From Earliella scabrosa (taxonomy: Eukaryota > Basidiomycota > Agaricomycetes > Polyporales > Polyporaceae): a DNA stretch of 64,000 nt. The translations under genes were made by a program, and so were the position numbers. Shown one piece after another: positions 45,136 through 58,500 of this stretch (its first letter is position 1; each line of letters begins with the position of its first letter). The notes beneath the pieces were generated by a model that made no database searches, was not told the DNA's origin, and saw only the letters and a program-made list of their open reading frames with translations. The stretch is taken from positions 2,418,001 to 2,482,000 of the forward strand of contig JABYQQ010000003.1 of NCBI GenBank assembly GCA_022605405.1. Direction: 5' to 3'.

Positions 45136-47966
45136 GGGGATTGGTTCTGAGGCCAAGGACCAAGCGTAAGACCACAGAAAAACTATGGCTTCTGCTACGA
45201 CGCTAGGTAGAAAGGGCTAATGTAATCAGCTTTGATACCGGCCGGTGACATTTCTCTTGCTTGGCTGCGCGTGTCCAGTGTACGACCACGACCAATGTGC
45301 GACTCCGGAGGCATTGCCATTTGAGCCTTGAGGCCAGTTCTAACTGCGGTTTCCGGGAACGTGAGTTTGCTGACTGCTAGCGGTGAAGGGCTGCCAGAAT
45401 CGGATCTACCTTTGCTGCAAAAATGTTGCGTTACTACCCTGCGTAGCTGCACGAACAATTAATGGACAATACCGGGTTGCTTGAGCAGGTTCTACCGTGA
45501 CGCCTACTATGGTATTGTCTTCTTGCTGGAAATACAATCATCGGGAACGCCGATCGTTGCACACACTGGTAGTTAAGCCATAGAATCACGCTACTAATGG
45601 CCTAGAGTGTTTGCTTAACTTCCATACGGTTTGTTGGACTCGGAGTGGTGGAAGTGAATCTCGAGGGGACGTTCGTGTGACACGCATTGCTGGACGGGCG
45701 TCTCAACGGTGGGAATAGCCGGCCCGTGCTTGCTTGCCGGCATCTCCCGAGCCTTGTTATCCGTTCGGGCGCCCACCACGATACCGTCACACAGGACAAC
45801 CGGAATATCACTCTTTGCTTGCTCTGATCATGACGACACGCGCTTTCAATCGCTCCAACATCTTGAATCGGAGACTTCAAACGTTTCGGTCTCCCTGTAT
45901 GTTAGGTTGGTTTCATCCTGCGTAATCAGAGAACCATGTCACCCCTTGATCAACACATCACATAGATCGGGAGGGATACGCTCACTCATGCCGTACCCTA
46001 CACATGCTGTGCGATAACAACCCTGTGAGATTAAAGTTCAGGTTCGCGCGGACTATCGACTTGAAGGTGAACGCCACAGCTGAACTTGTCACTGGGATTG
46101 GTGCTTTATGTAAGTGTACTAGACTGAAGCTGAACGCTGAACGTTGAACAGCCCCGCATCCCCGCATCTGCATCAACTGGATCGTATGTTATCCATCTGC
46201 TCCATCCGGCGCACTCGGAGGATTTCCAGCCACGCATGCACGGCGTGTCCCAGAGGTCGACGGAACAAGCTATGTCTACACACACGCCGCACCGTCCGAG
46301 TCTAGCACCCATCATGCATACGTACAGCATCCGGATGACGTCCGCGGACGCAGTGCATGTGGGCTTCGGAGCAACCAAGGAACACTGGACCGCGCCGTCC
46401 TCCAACGAACTCGAACCCACGCACAGCCGCGCGCAAGCACTTTGGCAGAGGACCCGCGCGTCCGGTAAGTTCGCGCGCTCCGGAATAAGAGCCCGATGTA
46501 TGCACGACGTCCGTTGGGTTGCTGCTGGGATCCATCCGCGCATGGTTGCATGATGGCCCGGGCTTCTGCAGGCTGTGTGCGCGTCGAGATCCGTCATCTG
46601 GTGCTGCGTATGGGTGCGTATTTCGCGGCTATTCGCGCCGGGCGCGGGCTTGTGATAAACTGCATTTACTGCGTAGTTCGTTCAGATGGGTCAGAGCCCG
46701 CACTCCACGGACAGCTGCATACAAAGTTTGTTCCTCGTCGTGGTGACTGTTGCATGCCATATGGTTTGAGTTCGTATCGACGCCGGTTGTGGTCAGTGCC
46801 ACAACTTCTAGGTTCGAACGGCATCGTTCAACGCTCACCAAGCTCTATCTCTGCAGGCGCACCGGTATGGGTGGGTGTGGCGGCACTGTGGCCAGCAGCA
46901 AGGTTCGATGCACGATATGATATCGATGACCTGGCCACCGCCGCCCCCTGTATGCGAGGGTTCAGAATTGAACTCCAAGATTGAACCTTCCCCGGACCTT
47001 GAGATAGAAGCCGCCGAGAGACATCCCATCCCGTCCCCGGCGCGATCAGGATTCAGCTGGATCCTGCCCAACCTCGACATTCAACCTCCACGTTCGAGCT
47101 TCAGACGATGCCAGGTCCCGACTTCCTACCAAGTCCGCGAAACCATGCACTGATGCGAGTGTGCCAGTATGATCCGTCGACGACAGTGGCATGAGAATTC
47201 GCATCTGATATCTCGCCTCTCGTCTCCAGCCTCTCGCCCCTCTCGGGGACCGCATGTCACAGATCTCGGGAGCGCACGATGCACCGATCTCCCGAAGCCG
47301 GGCGCATCAGCTCGCGAAGTCCCCGACGACGGTCGTCGGGACTCGGGACTTCGGGTGCGGGCTCATATCAAGTGCGCATCACGCGCATCATGCTCGCGCC
47401 CTGGGAGCACAGCTGCTAATGAACGGGGCGCGTGCCTTCGCTCGAGCCTCGAGCACGCACTACGTAATGTACAACGAACCTCGAATCACAACGCTTCGTT
47501 TTGATGGACGTCGTCGGGGTCGAGGACTCGAGACTCGAGACTCGGGGGCCAAGCTGCGAGCTCACATGCTCAATCTGAATGACTATCGTTCCCATATCAT
47601 TATGCCCTGGCACTCTACATACGTACATTATATATGTACCTCGACGTACCTGCATTCATAGTGTGGGACGCCTTGCTTGCGATTGATCAATGATCTGGAT
47701 TCTGCGCAAGGCAATCAGTCAGTAGGCTGCATTTGACTGACTGCAAGACTCGAGTATTGATCATTACCTCACTGCATGCACAACCGCCGGCTGGTCGAGG
47801 GAGAACAGTACTCACCACTCACACTTCATCAGCGACTGGCCTCTCTACGTACGAAATGCGAGACCCGCTGACCTTACCCCACCGAGGCGTACGTACGCTG
47901 CCAGTGGGGAGTATGTAAAAGATACTTACCCGCACGATCCGATGTAATGGATCTCAAGCCATCCAT

Positions 47967-47991
47967 GATCCATCCATCCATCCATCCATCC
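47967..47991. repeat. (ATCC)n microsatellite
   Basis: Six near-perfect CATC/ATCC units occur in a row. Confidence 0.8.
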
Positions 47992-48564
47992 TCCTCATCG
48001 AAACTCCCGCCTGGTCCTGGGTGCACCCGTCCAAATCTTCAGCACGCGGAGCTTGGCAGTGACAGGGCGCTCCGAGTCGAAAAAAAAACAGAGGAGCAGG
48101 GTACCCCGAAGTCGCAAAGTCGCAAAGTTGCAAAGTCGAAACGTTGAAGAGCGAGCGCATGATCATATGTAAGGCCTGTCTGTGGTGAGCTCTTTGAAAC
48201 TGTGGGAGGTCGCTCGATGCGCGCCGTGAGCAGTACTTGCAGATGGACCGGACCGGACCTCTACTACTTACTGTCCCCGGGCCTCTGCGGTCTGCACATT
48301 CTTCGCAATAATCAATTGCATCTGCTCCGAGACGTCGCGCCCCGCAAGATGATATCGATTTGTGCTGCGTGCAAATCAATCCGAAGAGCCCGAGAAATCG
48401 GGCAATCACTTGGACTTGGACTTGAACGCTCGACGTTCAAGCTCAAGTTTCTGTTTCTAGACACTCACTCCAAGTGGGCCACATGCTGAACGTTGGATCC
48501 TTGGAAGTTGGAAGGACCGTCCGAGACGGCGGTGACTCGAGTCTCGGATGACCATCGATATCAT

Positions 48565-48597
<33 letters not shown>

Positions 48598-48604
48598 TGA
48601 GCAC
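48565..48604. repeat. (GCACGA)n microsatellite
   Basis: About six GCACGA units occur, with one C-to-T change near the right end. Confidence 0.8.
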
Positions 48605-48680
48605 CACACATACACGCGCACACACGATGAGATCCCCGAGATGAGGACGAAGAAGATGACGGATATTCTAGATGAAGACG

Positions 48681-48718
48681 CGATGAGAGAGATGAGAGAG
48701 ATGCGAGAGAGATGAGAG
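48681..48718. repeat. GATGAGAGA-type purine repeat
   Basis: Three to four imperfect units of GATGAGAGA make a purine-only strand of about 38 bases. Confidence 0.7.
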
Positions 48719-48980
48719 CTGGGCGCACAACCACGGAGTCACGGACCACGGACCATCGACATCGATGCACGATGCACGATACACGCTACACGCATCCATT
48801 GATTCTGTACGATGCATACCTGTGTGCCTGTACACCGTACAGAACGACCCATCGCGCCCAGATATACCCACACACATCCCCGTTCGATGTCGAACGACCA
48901 AACCTGCACGCGATGCGATGAGGGACTGACATCGATACACGTGCAGCGCTCACCTGAGTCCCACCTCCCGGAGCTCCACT

Positions 48981-49010
48981 TCTCTCTTCTCTCTTCTCTC
49001 TTCTCTCTTC
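48981..49010. repeat. (TCTCTTC)n pyrimidine repeat
   Basis: Four TCTCTTC units occur in a row and form a pure pyrimidine strand. Confidence 0.8.
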
Positions 49011-49599
49011 CTCCAGGAAGCCAAACACACTTCAAGTCATGCGAGATCCGTCCGAGGGGGCGAGGCATATAACGGGGATCTATCGCATACGGTAACAAGT
49101 ACTAGTACAAGCGGTACTGTAGCACAGTAACGACGGCGCCATTAACCGGCAGGCATACTATAAAAGCAAAAAAGCATCTACAGTAGAAGAAGTGCCTCGC
49201 GTCGGCGAGGGCTGCGAGAGGAGAGATTGCGATGATGGGCACGGGGAGGATGAGGAGCATCGAGCCGGGGGCGAATTATAGCTAGCGAGTCCGAGGCATC
49301 GAGCAGTCACGAAAGGAGGATGGCGGATGGAAAGGTGGGGAGGGAGGGGGTGGACGAGGAGGGTGCGAATAAGTGACAAGGTATAAACAGCGGGGTAAGG
49401 GTAACGACGAGACAGGTATATCGACAGTAAAAGTCACAGAGCAGTGCATAACGGCACGCGCGGAGGGGGCCAGGAATAATGATAGTACACAGCATAGACG
49501 GACACACACAGACAGTCGCAGACAGCCAGACCAGACAGAGGGAACCATTCAAAGCGATGGAAAGCGTGGCCTGCACCACCGACGATCGAGTCGACCGAG

Positions 49600-50914
49600 T
49601 TAGAAGGTGGACAGGGTGAAGGGACCGGCGGGAGAGCGTGGCTCGATCTCGCGGGGGCAACGGAGCTGGAAGTCTGTGAAACGAGCCATCGACGTCAGCG
49701 GTGGCGAACAAAGCACAAGGGGGTACTGACTGACCTCCATCCTTAATAACAGGGTTGAGGCGTCGGAGCCGACGCTCCTCCTCCTCGCGCTCAAGCTCCA
49801 GCTCATACGTAGGCTTGCGACCCGGAATGCGCTTGGCGGCGTACTCTGGGATAGGCTTAGGCTCCCAACGACCACCGCCAGTGGCCTTGCAGATGCTGCT
49901 AGCACGCTTGAGTGGGTACGAGTCGAGCTCGCCGAGAGACAGCTCCGCGTCCATGATGTGGACGTTAGGGAGGGGAGTCGCGGCGCGCAGGGGCGACGCG
50001 GGAATGCGGGGGGAGGTATGGTTGCGGCGGAGAGATGGGCGAGATGGAAGGGAGTTCAGAGGCGAACCCTCGGGAGGGGTGGCGATGGAAGAGGATACAG
50101 ACGACGAACCGGAAGCAGTGGAGGCGCTTTCGGTGTTGCGGATGAGTGCAATAGGGTTCGAGTGGGAGAGGACGGGCGACCGAGGAGTCTTGGTGCCGTG
50201 GATCTGATCCCAGCAGTCGTTGCACACGCGCGAGTCGACGACCGGCGAGGTCGGGGAGTCGTAAACCATGATCGGAACATTACGGGGCGGGTGGAGGAAG
50301 GAGAGGTTGGACGTATCGAGGAGGGGCGTGGTCCGGCTGGAGCATTCGCCACAGAAGACGCCGCCGCACTTGCGGCAGTGCTGTTAGAGGAGAGATACGA
50401 TGAGCTCGGAACAGAGTGATGGAGGTTGAGCTTCTTACATGTCTGCGCTCCCAGATGGAGAAAGCCTTACGGCAGAGAAAGGTGTCGCAGTGAGCGGCCT
50501 GGGAATCGGGCTGTGCAAACAAGTTGAACATGTTAGTCACGTGACGGAAGGCGGTGGATAAACGCGATGGGAACAGCGATGGGTGGCGCGAAGGTCAGGA
50601 AGACGACATACCTTCCACAGAGACTTGTGGAGGAGGACCGCGAGGTGCTCGTTGGGTCGGGGACGCGAGATGGAAGAGGGCGCGTCAGAAGAAGAGGCGG
50701 GCTCAGAGTGGCACGAGCGCGCGTCGAAGGAGGAGCTGAGGGAGGACGCGCGCGGGGAGGAGGGGGCATCTGGAGCGTGGATGGTTAAGACGCGACGAAG
50801 TGCGTCGACGGGTGACATACCCTCAGACGTGATGCTCGCGGCGTCGTCATGAGGAGGGGTGCGTGAAGGAGAAAGGGAGCTGAGGCGCGAGACGAGAGCG
50901 GATGCGAGCGCCAT
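49600..50914 (-). CDS. FYVE zinc-finger protein
   Basis: Minus-strand exons from ATG 50914 to TAA 49600 give about 370-390 residues. A Ser-rich N-terminus (MALASALVSRLSSLS) with a probable 51 bp intron leads to a FYVE domain built from three exons. It shows WKPD (the WxxD motif, formed across an intron), C-x4-C in HCDTFLCRK, the ligand-binding RRHHCRKCGG, VFCGECSS and the closing RVCNDCW (about 50510-50230). A Ser/Pro-rich region follows. The conserved-looking tail has YAAKRIPGRKPTYELELE, REEEERRLRRLNPVI and a last exon ending PFTLSTF. FYVE domains bind phosphatidylinositol 3-phosphate on endosomes and vacuoles. A C-terminal tail after FYVE recalls Pib2, the TORC1 activator, but that link is tentative. 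Confidence 0.8.
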
Positions 50915-53089
50915 GATTGTCGTGGTCGGGGAGAGTGTGGCGGGGGAGAAAGGGCGGGAAGGGAGGAGGACCGAGGGAGAAGCGGAGGAGGAAGGGGAAG
51001 AGGGCCTCTGGAGCGGAGGTGTCGCGAGGCGAGGCGGGGATGCGACCGGATCGTTAAATATCTGCGCACACACACGCGAGCAGGGAACGCGCGGCGTCTG
51101 GGCCCTCTGCGTTGGCCTGCTCCTGCCATATCGAAATAAGCTTTCCATCGCTGTTTCATCGCAACTTGCCGCTCTTCGGCCCAACGGTCGGAGTATCCCC
51201 CCGGCGTCTGATCGCGGTTTCCCCGACTGCCAGCACGATCCTCCTGCCCCTCTCGTCTCCTCTCCTCTCCCCAAAGCCCCCGGCCGCCCGTGCCACCGTC
51301 GACGCCGTGCTGCCCGTTCCATCTGCACCGTCCAATCAGCAGCCCATCGGTGCCCCAGAAGGAGTCGTGTGCGCACTGATGAAGCTCGATGCCATCCGTC
51401 CATCGCCTCGCGCCAGCGTCAGCGCGGGCCAAGGCGACATGCGTGGTACGCAGCTGCCTCGCGCTGGGAGCGGGGCGTGGCCACGGCCGCACCGACGATG
51501 GTGGCGCGCGAGGGAGCGAGGCGGCCATGTGGAAAATGGGTCCGCCTGCGGAGCTGTTAGCCGGACGGCCAGGAGCCGAGGCAACGGGCCAATGGGCTGT
51601 CGCATCTGAGGTTGCCGATCTGGGCACGCTGACGGCCCTGGCTCCCACGATCGCAGGGCCCTAGCTGCTCTCACGTCAAGCTCGCCGCGCGTCCGCCCCG
51701 TCGCGGTGCGCGCGACGCCGGATTCGGGCTGCTGAGAAGGCCTGCTTTCGGACGGAGCACCGTCCGTGTCGCGCGCGGAGACGGAGAGTGTCGTGCGCGA
51801 AGCCCCTGGCGATCGCGGAGGCCCATCCAGTCTTTTTTCTTTCTTTTTTCTGCGCGGGCGCGAGGGCGGACGTACGTTGAGCCAAAGGCGAATTCGAGCT
51901 GATGTCACCGCGCGCGTTCCAGTGGAATGCTCGTCCCGCCGTCGTGTGCCAGTGGCCCGTGCAGAGGCTTCTGCCACCCCGCTCCATCCGCCGCCCACGT
52001 CTTCTCCATCGAATTCGACCAAACCGCGCCCGCCCCGGGACGACCGCGCGTCGACGAGGGGGGCAAAATTGGGACCAGGCGGGGCGGTGGATGCACGCGC
52101 GCGGACGATCGCGGCGCGCGGGACCTCGAGTGCTTGCGGCCCTGCATCAACGTTGCTCCTAGCCGACCCTCCGTCGCCGTCTCTGCCTCTCGCACCCGAG
52201 CTGGGCCATCATGCTGCCCCCGAGGGCCGCCCGCCTGCCCGGCCGTGCCATGCTGCAGTTTCCCGGACAGATGCATTGCGTCTATACCGTTATTTCTTAC
52301 GGAACGCTGTCGTCCTATCCAGCCTGCTAACTGACAGCCCGAGACATTAGTAGACGGTGAGGTAAGCACTTACATACCGGTAGCACGCAGCCGGCAATTC
52401 TATTTCGACTATCGTGTCTCTCTCCTATCCTCCTATCCTCCTATAAACTTCCGCTTTGCTCGATCTGTGCGGCTCTCGAGACACGCCGCGTGCACGCGGT
52501 ACCGGCCAGCGCGGCCATTGTCAATGCAAAGGAGCAAAGCCCAATCCATATGTTGTCATATGTTTCGCCTCCGGCCCGGAAGTTGGACCCGCCCAATGAC
52601 AATATCCCATGCACTGGGAATCCCGACCGACGACAACACAACATCCGCGACATCCTGCGAACGCAGCAACAAACAGCAGGCAGCAACTCCTCCAGCTGCA
52701 AACAGCTCCCACTCGAATAGATAACCGGCCGCCACCGCGCTCCGCCACCACGCTCACGGTCTCCAGCGTCCCAAGCGTTCCCACACTAGCTGCATACTCA
52801 ACACCTGCTCGCCATCTGCATCCGCGTCCGGCCGTCCCCAAAGGGCCTAGCGCGACACGTCGCAATTGCCAAGTTCGACAGGTCTAGCTTCAAGGGCCAA
52901 CAGCGACTCGCGGCTCGTCGTCGTCGGAGACATCCTCGTCGGCCATCATCCAGCCCTCCAGGCGGGACGCTCGCCCATCTAAGTCTTGTCTCACCGCACT
53001 TGTCCCGTCCTGTACTAGACCCAGATCTGGCCGACCAATACATATTCATAATTCAACTCGCGCGCAATCTCTGCCCTCTGAGCTCGACC

Positions 53090-53120
53090 CTGGACTCTGG
53101 AGGCTGGAGGCTGGAGTCTC
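53090..53120. repeat. (CTGGAGG)n short tandem repeat
   Basis: Three to four imperfect CTGGAGG / CTGGAGT units occur. Confidence 0.6.
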
Positions 53121-53504
53121 GCTGACGTCGGCGGTCTGACGGAGTCCAGTCCCCTCGGGGAGTCGGACTCGGACGCTCTTGTGGATGTCAAGTTGTCTCT
53201 GGACCTCTGGACTCTCGCTCTCCGGACCCACAGTCATGATCCCCGGTGTCAGGCAGCACTGGCTAGTTCCACCGCCGTTCCTAGCCCGAGCTCGTCCATG
53301 GACCATAGAAGAAGCCGGGAGCGAAGCTGGAGCTACATACCACATCCATCTACACAGATGCAGCGACTATGGGCCCCGTAGCCAACAGGCTAATACAGCA
53401 GTCCAGCGAAGGCCTAAGGGTGCCACTTGCGCCTCCCGCATCACGTCCAATATTCATGACGCCGCACGCCGACCAGCGCTCGCCCGCACCCACACAGACG
53501 AGGA

Positions 53505-53535
53505 GACGAGAAGACGAGAAGACGAGAAGACGCGA
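53505..53535. repeat. (GACGAGAA)n short tandem repeat
   Basis: About three to four GACGAGAA units occur, with drift at both ends. Confidence 0.7.
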
Positions 53536-54913
53536 AGTGGTGGGGGTGTAGTGCGCGCGCTGGAGTCTGGACACAAGACCTCGAGTCCGGGTACGCAACA
53601 CGCTCTCGCTACGACGCGAACGACTCGGCGAGATCGTGTTTGTACGCACCAGCAGTTGGTACCCTTGACGCAGAGAGGAGCGGGGCTTGGCTCGGCAGCG
53701 CGGACTAGCCGGACGCTTCGTCTGTCCTCGCGACCGCACTCCGACTTCCAGCATCGATGTCGCGGATAGGCCACATGAACGTTAACTAACCCGATACATG
53801 CTGCATGTCCGCAACTCACGTCGACGGTCGACGCCCTCCCCTCGTCCCTACCTCCCTTCCTCCTCTCGTCCATGCGTAGCAACCAATACCCCGCCCTAGG
53901 CCTGCCACCACGACCACAACCACAACCACGATCCACATCCACGCATGGCCGTCTCCGAGACCCGTCCCTGCACGTCACAACGTTATCGTTCGTTCACAGT
54001 GCCCCGCATTCGACGCCGGCCGGGTCTGCGCCGCCCCGCCCCGCGCGCGCTTGGGACATCAGACTGCTGCCAAAGTCCAAAGTCTGATCATGGAAGCACA
54101 GAGCGGACTCAACCGCATTGCGCGCGCGCTCGGACGTTGTATCCAGTAGTAGAGCAGCAGTCGTCAAGAGTGGCCGCGGTGACACGTACGGTACGTACTA
54201 CACACCGGACGCCCACACCGAAGTTTGAAGCTTTGAAGCTTCGACGGCCCGCGCACGACGGAGCTCTAGCTAGTGCCGCTCTAATCTCCTGAACGTTGAA
54301 CGTTGAACTCGCAATGGAGTTTCCTCTCTCGTCTCTCTTCTCGTCCTGTCTCGTCTGCCAGTACAGTTCAGCCGCTGCTCATATGCCCATATGCATATCC
54401 ACAGCGGCCCCGAGGGACCTCGAGGCGCAGCGAAGCTCGAAGCCCATCGATCGCCGCTCGCATCGCGCATGCGCATCGTACACGCCGCACGGAGATTATG
54501 GCGTAAGCCCACCGCGAACGCGGGACGGACATGAATACTACTCACCCCTCGAGCTCGAACATCGATCGCCCGACCGACTGACCGGCGCGAGGATCCTCGT
54601 CCCGTCTGCTTCTTCAGCGCACACAACACCACGCCACATATAGTCTCATAGATCACGGCCGCTGTACCCATGACTATGACTACGACAAGCTCAAGCCCGA
54701 GCATGACAGCACGCACGCACGAGAGCACGGACCTCCTGGCACGAGGCCCGACGGAAATAGCGGGGGGCGAGAACCGAAACCCAAAAGGAGCACAAGGAGG
54801 GCAGCCGCACTTCCCCTTACGTCCGCGAAGCGTCGAAGGCGGTCGAAAGGGCGGACCATCCGACCACGCGTCCACGTATCGCGCGCACTCGGACGCTCGG
54901 GGCGTCAGCCCAC

Positions 54914-54943
54914 ATGTGCGTACGTATGTATGTACGTACGAGT
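54914..54943. repeat. (GTAY)n tetranucleotide repeat
   Basis: Alternating GTAC and GTAT units (GCGTACGTATGTATGTACGT) form a partly self-complementary tract. Confidence 0.6.
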
Positions 54944-55537
54944 AGCGAGCGCGAACGGGAGGCTGGAACGGCGACAAGGCACACGCTATTGGTCCCGCGT
55001 AGGCTGGAGGAAGAGAGCCAATGGGAGGTCTAGGGACGGGGGCGCGAGGCGCGAGGCGTCGCGTACGAAATGTAACGCTGGCCGTATGCATGCACCAATC
55101 CGCAAACGGGCACGGGGCGCGCGCGAGTGGCCCCTGACTGGATGAATCCTCGCTCGGGCTGGGGCGAGGTGAGGATGGGAACGCGCCTCGCGAGCTTACT
55201 GGCCGACTGCCGACGGCCAATGGCGAGGCGAGGCAGGAGAGCGCGGCCAATCGCGTGTGCCAGCGTGCGCGCGTTCCCACCTCGCGCGCGCCCCCACTCC
55301 CCCTCGCTGGCCTCACCCCTGTCAATGTCATTCACTTCGCGCGCGCGTTACGTTACGTTACCGAACGGCAGGGCCCGCGGAGCGATGCATTGTCTCGGCC
55401 AAATGAATGCGTTGGAAAGCCGAGGTTTGTCACCGGCATTGACGCTGTCTACTTAGCAGCCGCACTAGTCCAAAGCTTGACAAGCCTGAAGCACCAAGCA
55501 CCAATCAGTATACTTTGTCTGTAACACACCGGACACC

Positions 55538-58500
55538 CTACACGCCCAGCCAAGCCCGCTCGAGCACAGCGAGCAGCATCCCGCGCTCGACTTCCCCCAT
55601 AGTAGCCATCCCAACTTCCATACCCATACCCATTCTCGGCGTCCTCCCATGACCATCGGGCGCGCGCGCTGGGACATGCACACGCCCACGCCGATCGCCG
55701 TCCAGCACGGAAGAACGCCGAGCGTCGTCTGCCCCCGCGCCCTTCTTCTGGTTCCCCGCGTCGGATTCCCGGGAGGCATCCGCGTCCGCACGCAGCTGCT
55801 CGCTGGCAAAGGCACGGGGCTCGTGATTCGAACCGTAGACCAGCTCGGAATCGGCACCAGTCCCGAGTCCGAGGTCGCTATTATTGCTGCCAGGCCCCGA
55901 GCGTGATTCAGAGCCAGGAAAGAACGTCTGCCACGATGGGCCAGACAATGGCAGAAATGGGGAGAGACGGGCTGGAGGCGGGCGAGTGCGCCGGAGGAGG
56001 TCGGCGAGCGCGTCGTACACCGCGTGTTCGGCCACGGTCTCTATCTCTGTCCGCGTCCGTGGCCTCGTTGCAGGTCCTGTGGGAGGTTCTCCAGTATCTC
56101 GCGGCGTGTTCGGGACCGACCATGGCGTCGGCGGGGCTGAGACATCGCCAGTCGCAGAGGGAGTCGCAGCAGGGGAGTCTGCACCATTACCAAGACCGGA
56201 ACCCAGACCAGAACCAGAAGAAGAGGGCGAGCAGCCCGTGCTCGGGAGGGCGACCGCAGGCAAGACCCGATGCAAGACCGCACAGAGGTACCACAGCGCG
56301 TCCTTGCGCGCGAGCCTTGCCACCCTTCCTTCGCGGTCGCAGACACCCTTGTGATTCCGGTCTTGGTGTGGATGTTCCTTCGCACCTTCGCGGAACCAAT
56401 TGTGCGTGTGATGATGAGGCCCCTCGCCCGCATCTCCATCCCCATCCCTGTGGCCACCCAATCCGAGCCCGAGCATTGGGCCCGCATCCGCGGCCGCACG
56501 TCGGACGTTTTCGCGCACGGGGCCGCGCGCCGGGCCCGAGCTCGCGCAGCCAGCACGAGTTTCGCCGAAGTTTCCCGCCGCGCGTGGGTCGCCCGCACCC
56601 GGTCCCGGTCCACAGGCCAAGGATGACGACGGATGGGAGTGCTGGGATGATGATGATGGCGAGTGCGCTTCGAAATCGGATGCGGGGATATTAGCCGTGG
56701 TAGTGTGGGTGCGCGACGGCGGGGTGCCTGGCCGCGTAGAATCGTCGCCCAAATTCGCGCACAGCACCTCTGTCAGCCCAGGGATCCGGAGGCGGACTCG
56801 CAGATGTGATTTCAATGGGGGAGGTGGGGGAGGATCTCGCGGAAGCGAATGATCTTGCTCACGCCTGCTCGTGCTAGCACTCGTATGGGCATCGGTCGCA
56901 GATTGCCCAGGTGTCCGAGTGCGAGGCTCACGCGCACCGGCGCGCGTAGGATCCTTGGAGGCGGCCGGAGAGACGTTGGTGCTACAGCCCTCCACAGAGT
57001 CCGACGATCTTGCTGCTCCTCCTGCCCCTGCTCCATGCGGAGGTGTGAGCAAATACAGCTTCTCGAGCTCGCGGACGCATTCGAGCGCAAGGAGCGTTTT
57101 GACGTGGCCCGCGCCAGGAATAGTGGTGTCTGCCCCCGAGCCCGACGCCGAGTACTTGGGATCGGTAGGTGAGAGCGCGCCGGTCGACGCGGCCGGAGAG
57201 CCGGGTAGAACATCCTCGAGGGCAGAGAGCGTGTCGTCGAGCAGCAGGAGAATGGGCGGGCACGGATCCGTCGGGTGCAGTGAGCTCGAGTTGTACGGTG
57301 GTGCCTTCGTCTTTGAGCTAGAGCCAGGTCCAGAGCTTGACCGTGTGCTTGCATCGAAGCAGCCAGAGACGAAGCCTTCGGAGACAGGAGCGAGCCACCG
57401 TACTGCAGGAGCCAGAATCAGCGCATACAAGCAGCCCAGGATGTCGTCAACCGCACTTGCTGCCGCGGCCAGAGCCTGAGATATGCGAGTGCGTCCTAGG
57501 TCTGTCTTCTGCAGCTTGAGTCGCTTGACGGACGAGGCGTGGTGGGCGAGGAGTGCTGGGATGGACGTCGAGACGAGACGGTGCGATGACGCCCTGAGGG
57601 CGTCAAAGATTGCGGCCGTGTCCCGAAGGTTTGGGTTAGGCTCAGCGTTCGGGCCAGAACGAGTTGTTGTAGGGTTCGGGGCGGGGCTCCCGACGACACA
57701 TGCAGACATTAGAACGTCGAGAAGCGATGCGATAGCACGTAGGGCGCGGGAGGTGGTCGAGACAATGAGCTCTACCGACACGGAAAGCGGGTTGTCGGAT
57801 AGCATGTCGGCCATCATATCGAACGCCTCGAGAGCAGTCGAGACGCCGGGTGCGGTCGGGATGCCTGCAAACAGGAGTGATTAGCATGTAGCACCGGCCT
57901 CGACGCAACCAGATAGAAGGCCGAAGAGGCAACTGAACATCCATCCAATCGCACAACGAAATGAAGAACTAGAATTGCCTCGGATGCCCGGGACGACAAG
58001 CGTCAGGGTATAGGCAATAAGGTGCAGATACGCACGCAACGCCGCCCGATGGCCACTCGGTATCTTTTGCAGACCGCATAGATAAGTCTAAATGAAAGCC
58101 AGATGGTCCGGGGTCTAATGGTGGTTTGTCATGGAACAGCGCAGGGCATATGGGAACGAACGGTATGGTTGTGAGAAGACCCGATGATCGTTGTATTGAG
58201 AAGCCACATTATGGCGCGCATACGGCCGCTCGTGATCCTCCGCTGGTATGGCCTCCGAGGAGGAGCTGTGGATATAGAGCGGTCGGCGCAGTGATGGGTG
58301 CAAACGGCTCCCGAAGACTGATGAACATAGCTGGACAGTGAACGGAGCCTTTCGCAGCTAATGAACCTTAAGCACGCGCGCGGTGATGGTAGGAGTTCCA
58401 CTATGGACGACTGATCAAGGTGAGACAGCTGGCGTAGGATGCGCCTGCACCTGGAGCTATGTTTGAACGCGACCGGCGCATCGTGTATCGTTCAGACTTA

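Larger units (their letters stand above)
45136..49599. other. Gene-poor 4.4 kb stretch with low-complexity sequence
   Basis: Open frames occur on both strands, but none shows a domain, a sensible intron or a typical start context. The stretch is studded with short tandem repeats (listed separately) and slippage-like variants of GACTCGAG and GAACGTTGAA motifs. Confidence 0.4.
50915..55537. other. Gene-poor 4.6 kb stretch upstream of the FYVE gene
   Basis: No reading frame here has splice or domain support, although several exceed 150 codons because the region is GC-rich and poor in stops. It includes T-rich runs (about 51830-51850), CT tracts and tandem repeats. It may be a long regulatory region or hold non-coding transcripts; the sequence alone does not tell. 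Confidence 0.4.

Noticed and set aside
50537..51403. A 288-codon minus-strand frame extending upstream of the FYVE gene
   Set aside because: The part before the ATG at 50914 is low-complexity sequence without conserved features; the gene starts at 50914.
55884..56694. Plus-strand frames of up to 263 codons
   Set aside because: They are antisense to the low-complexity exon 4 of the minus-strand gene, whose exon joins are in phase.
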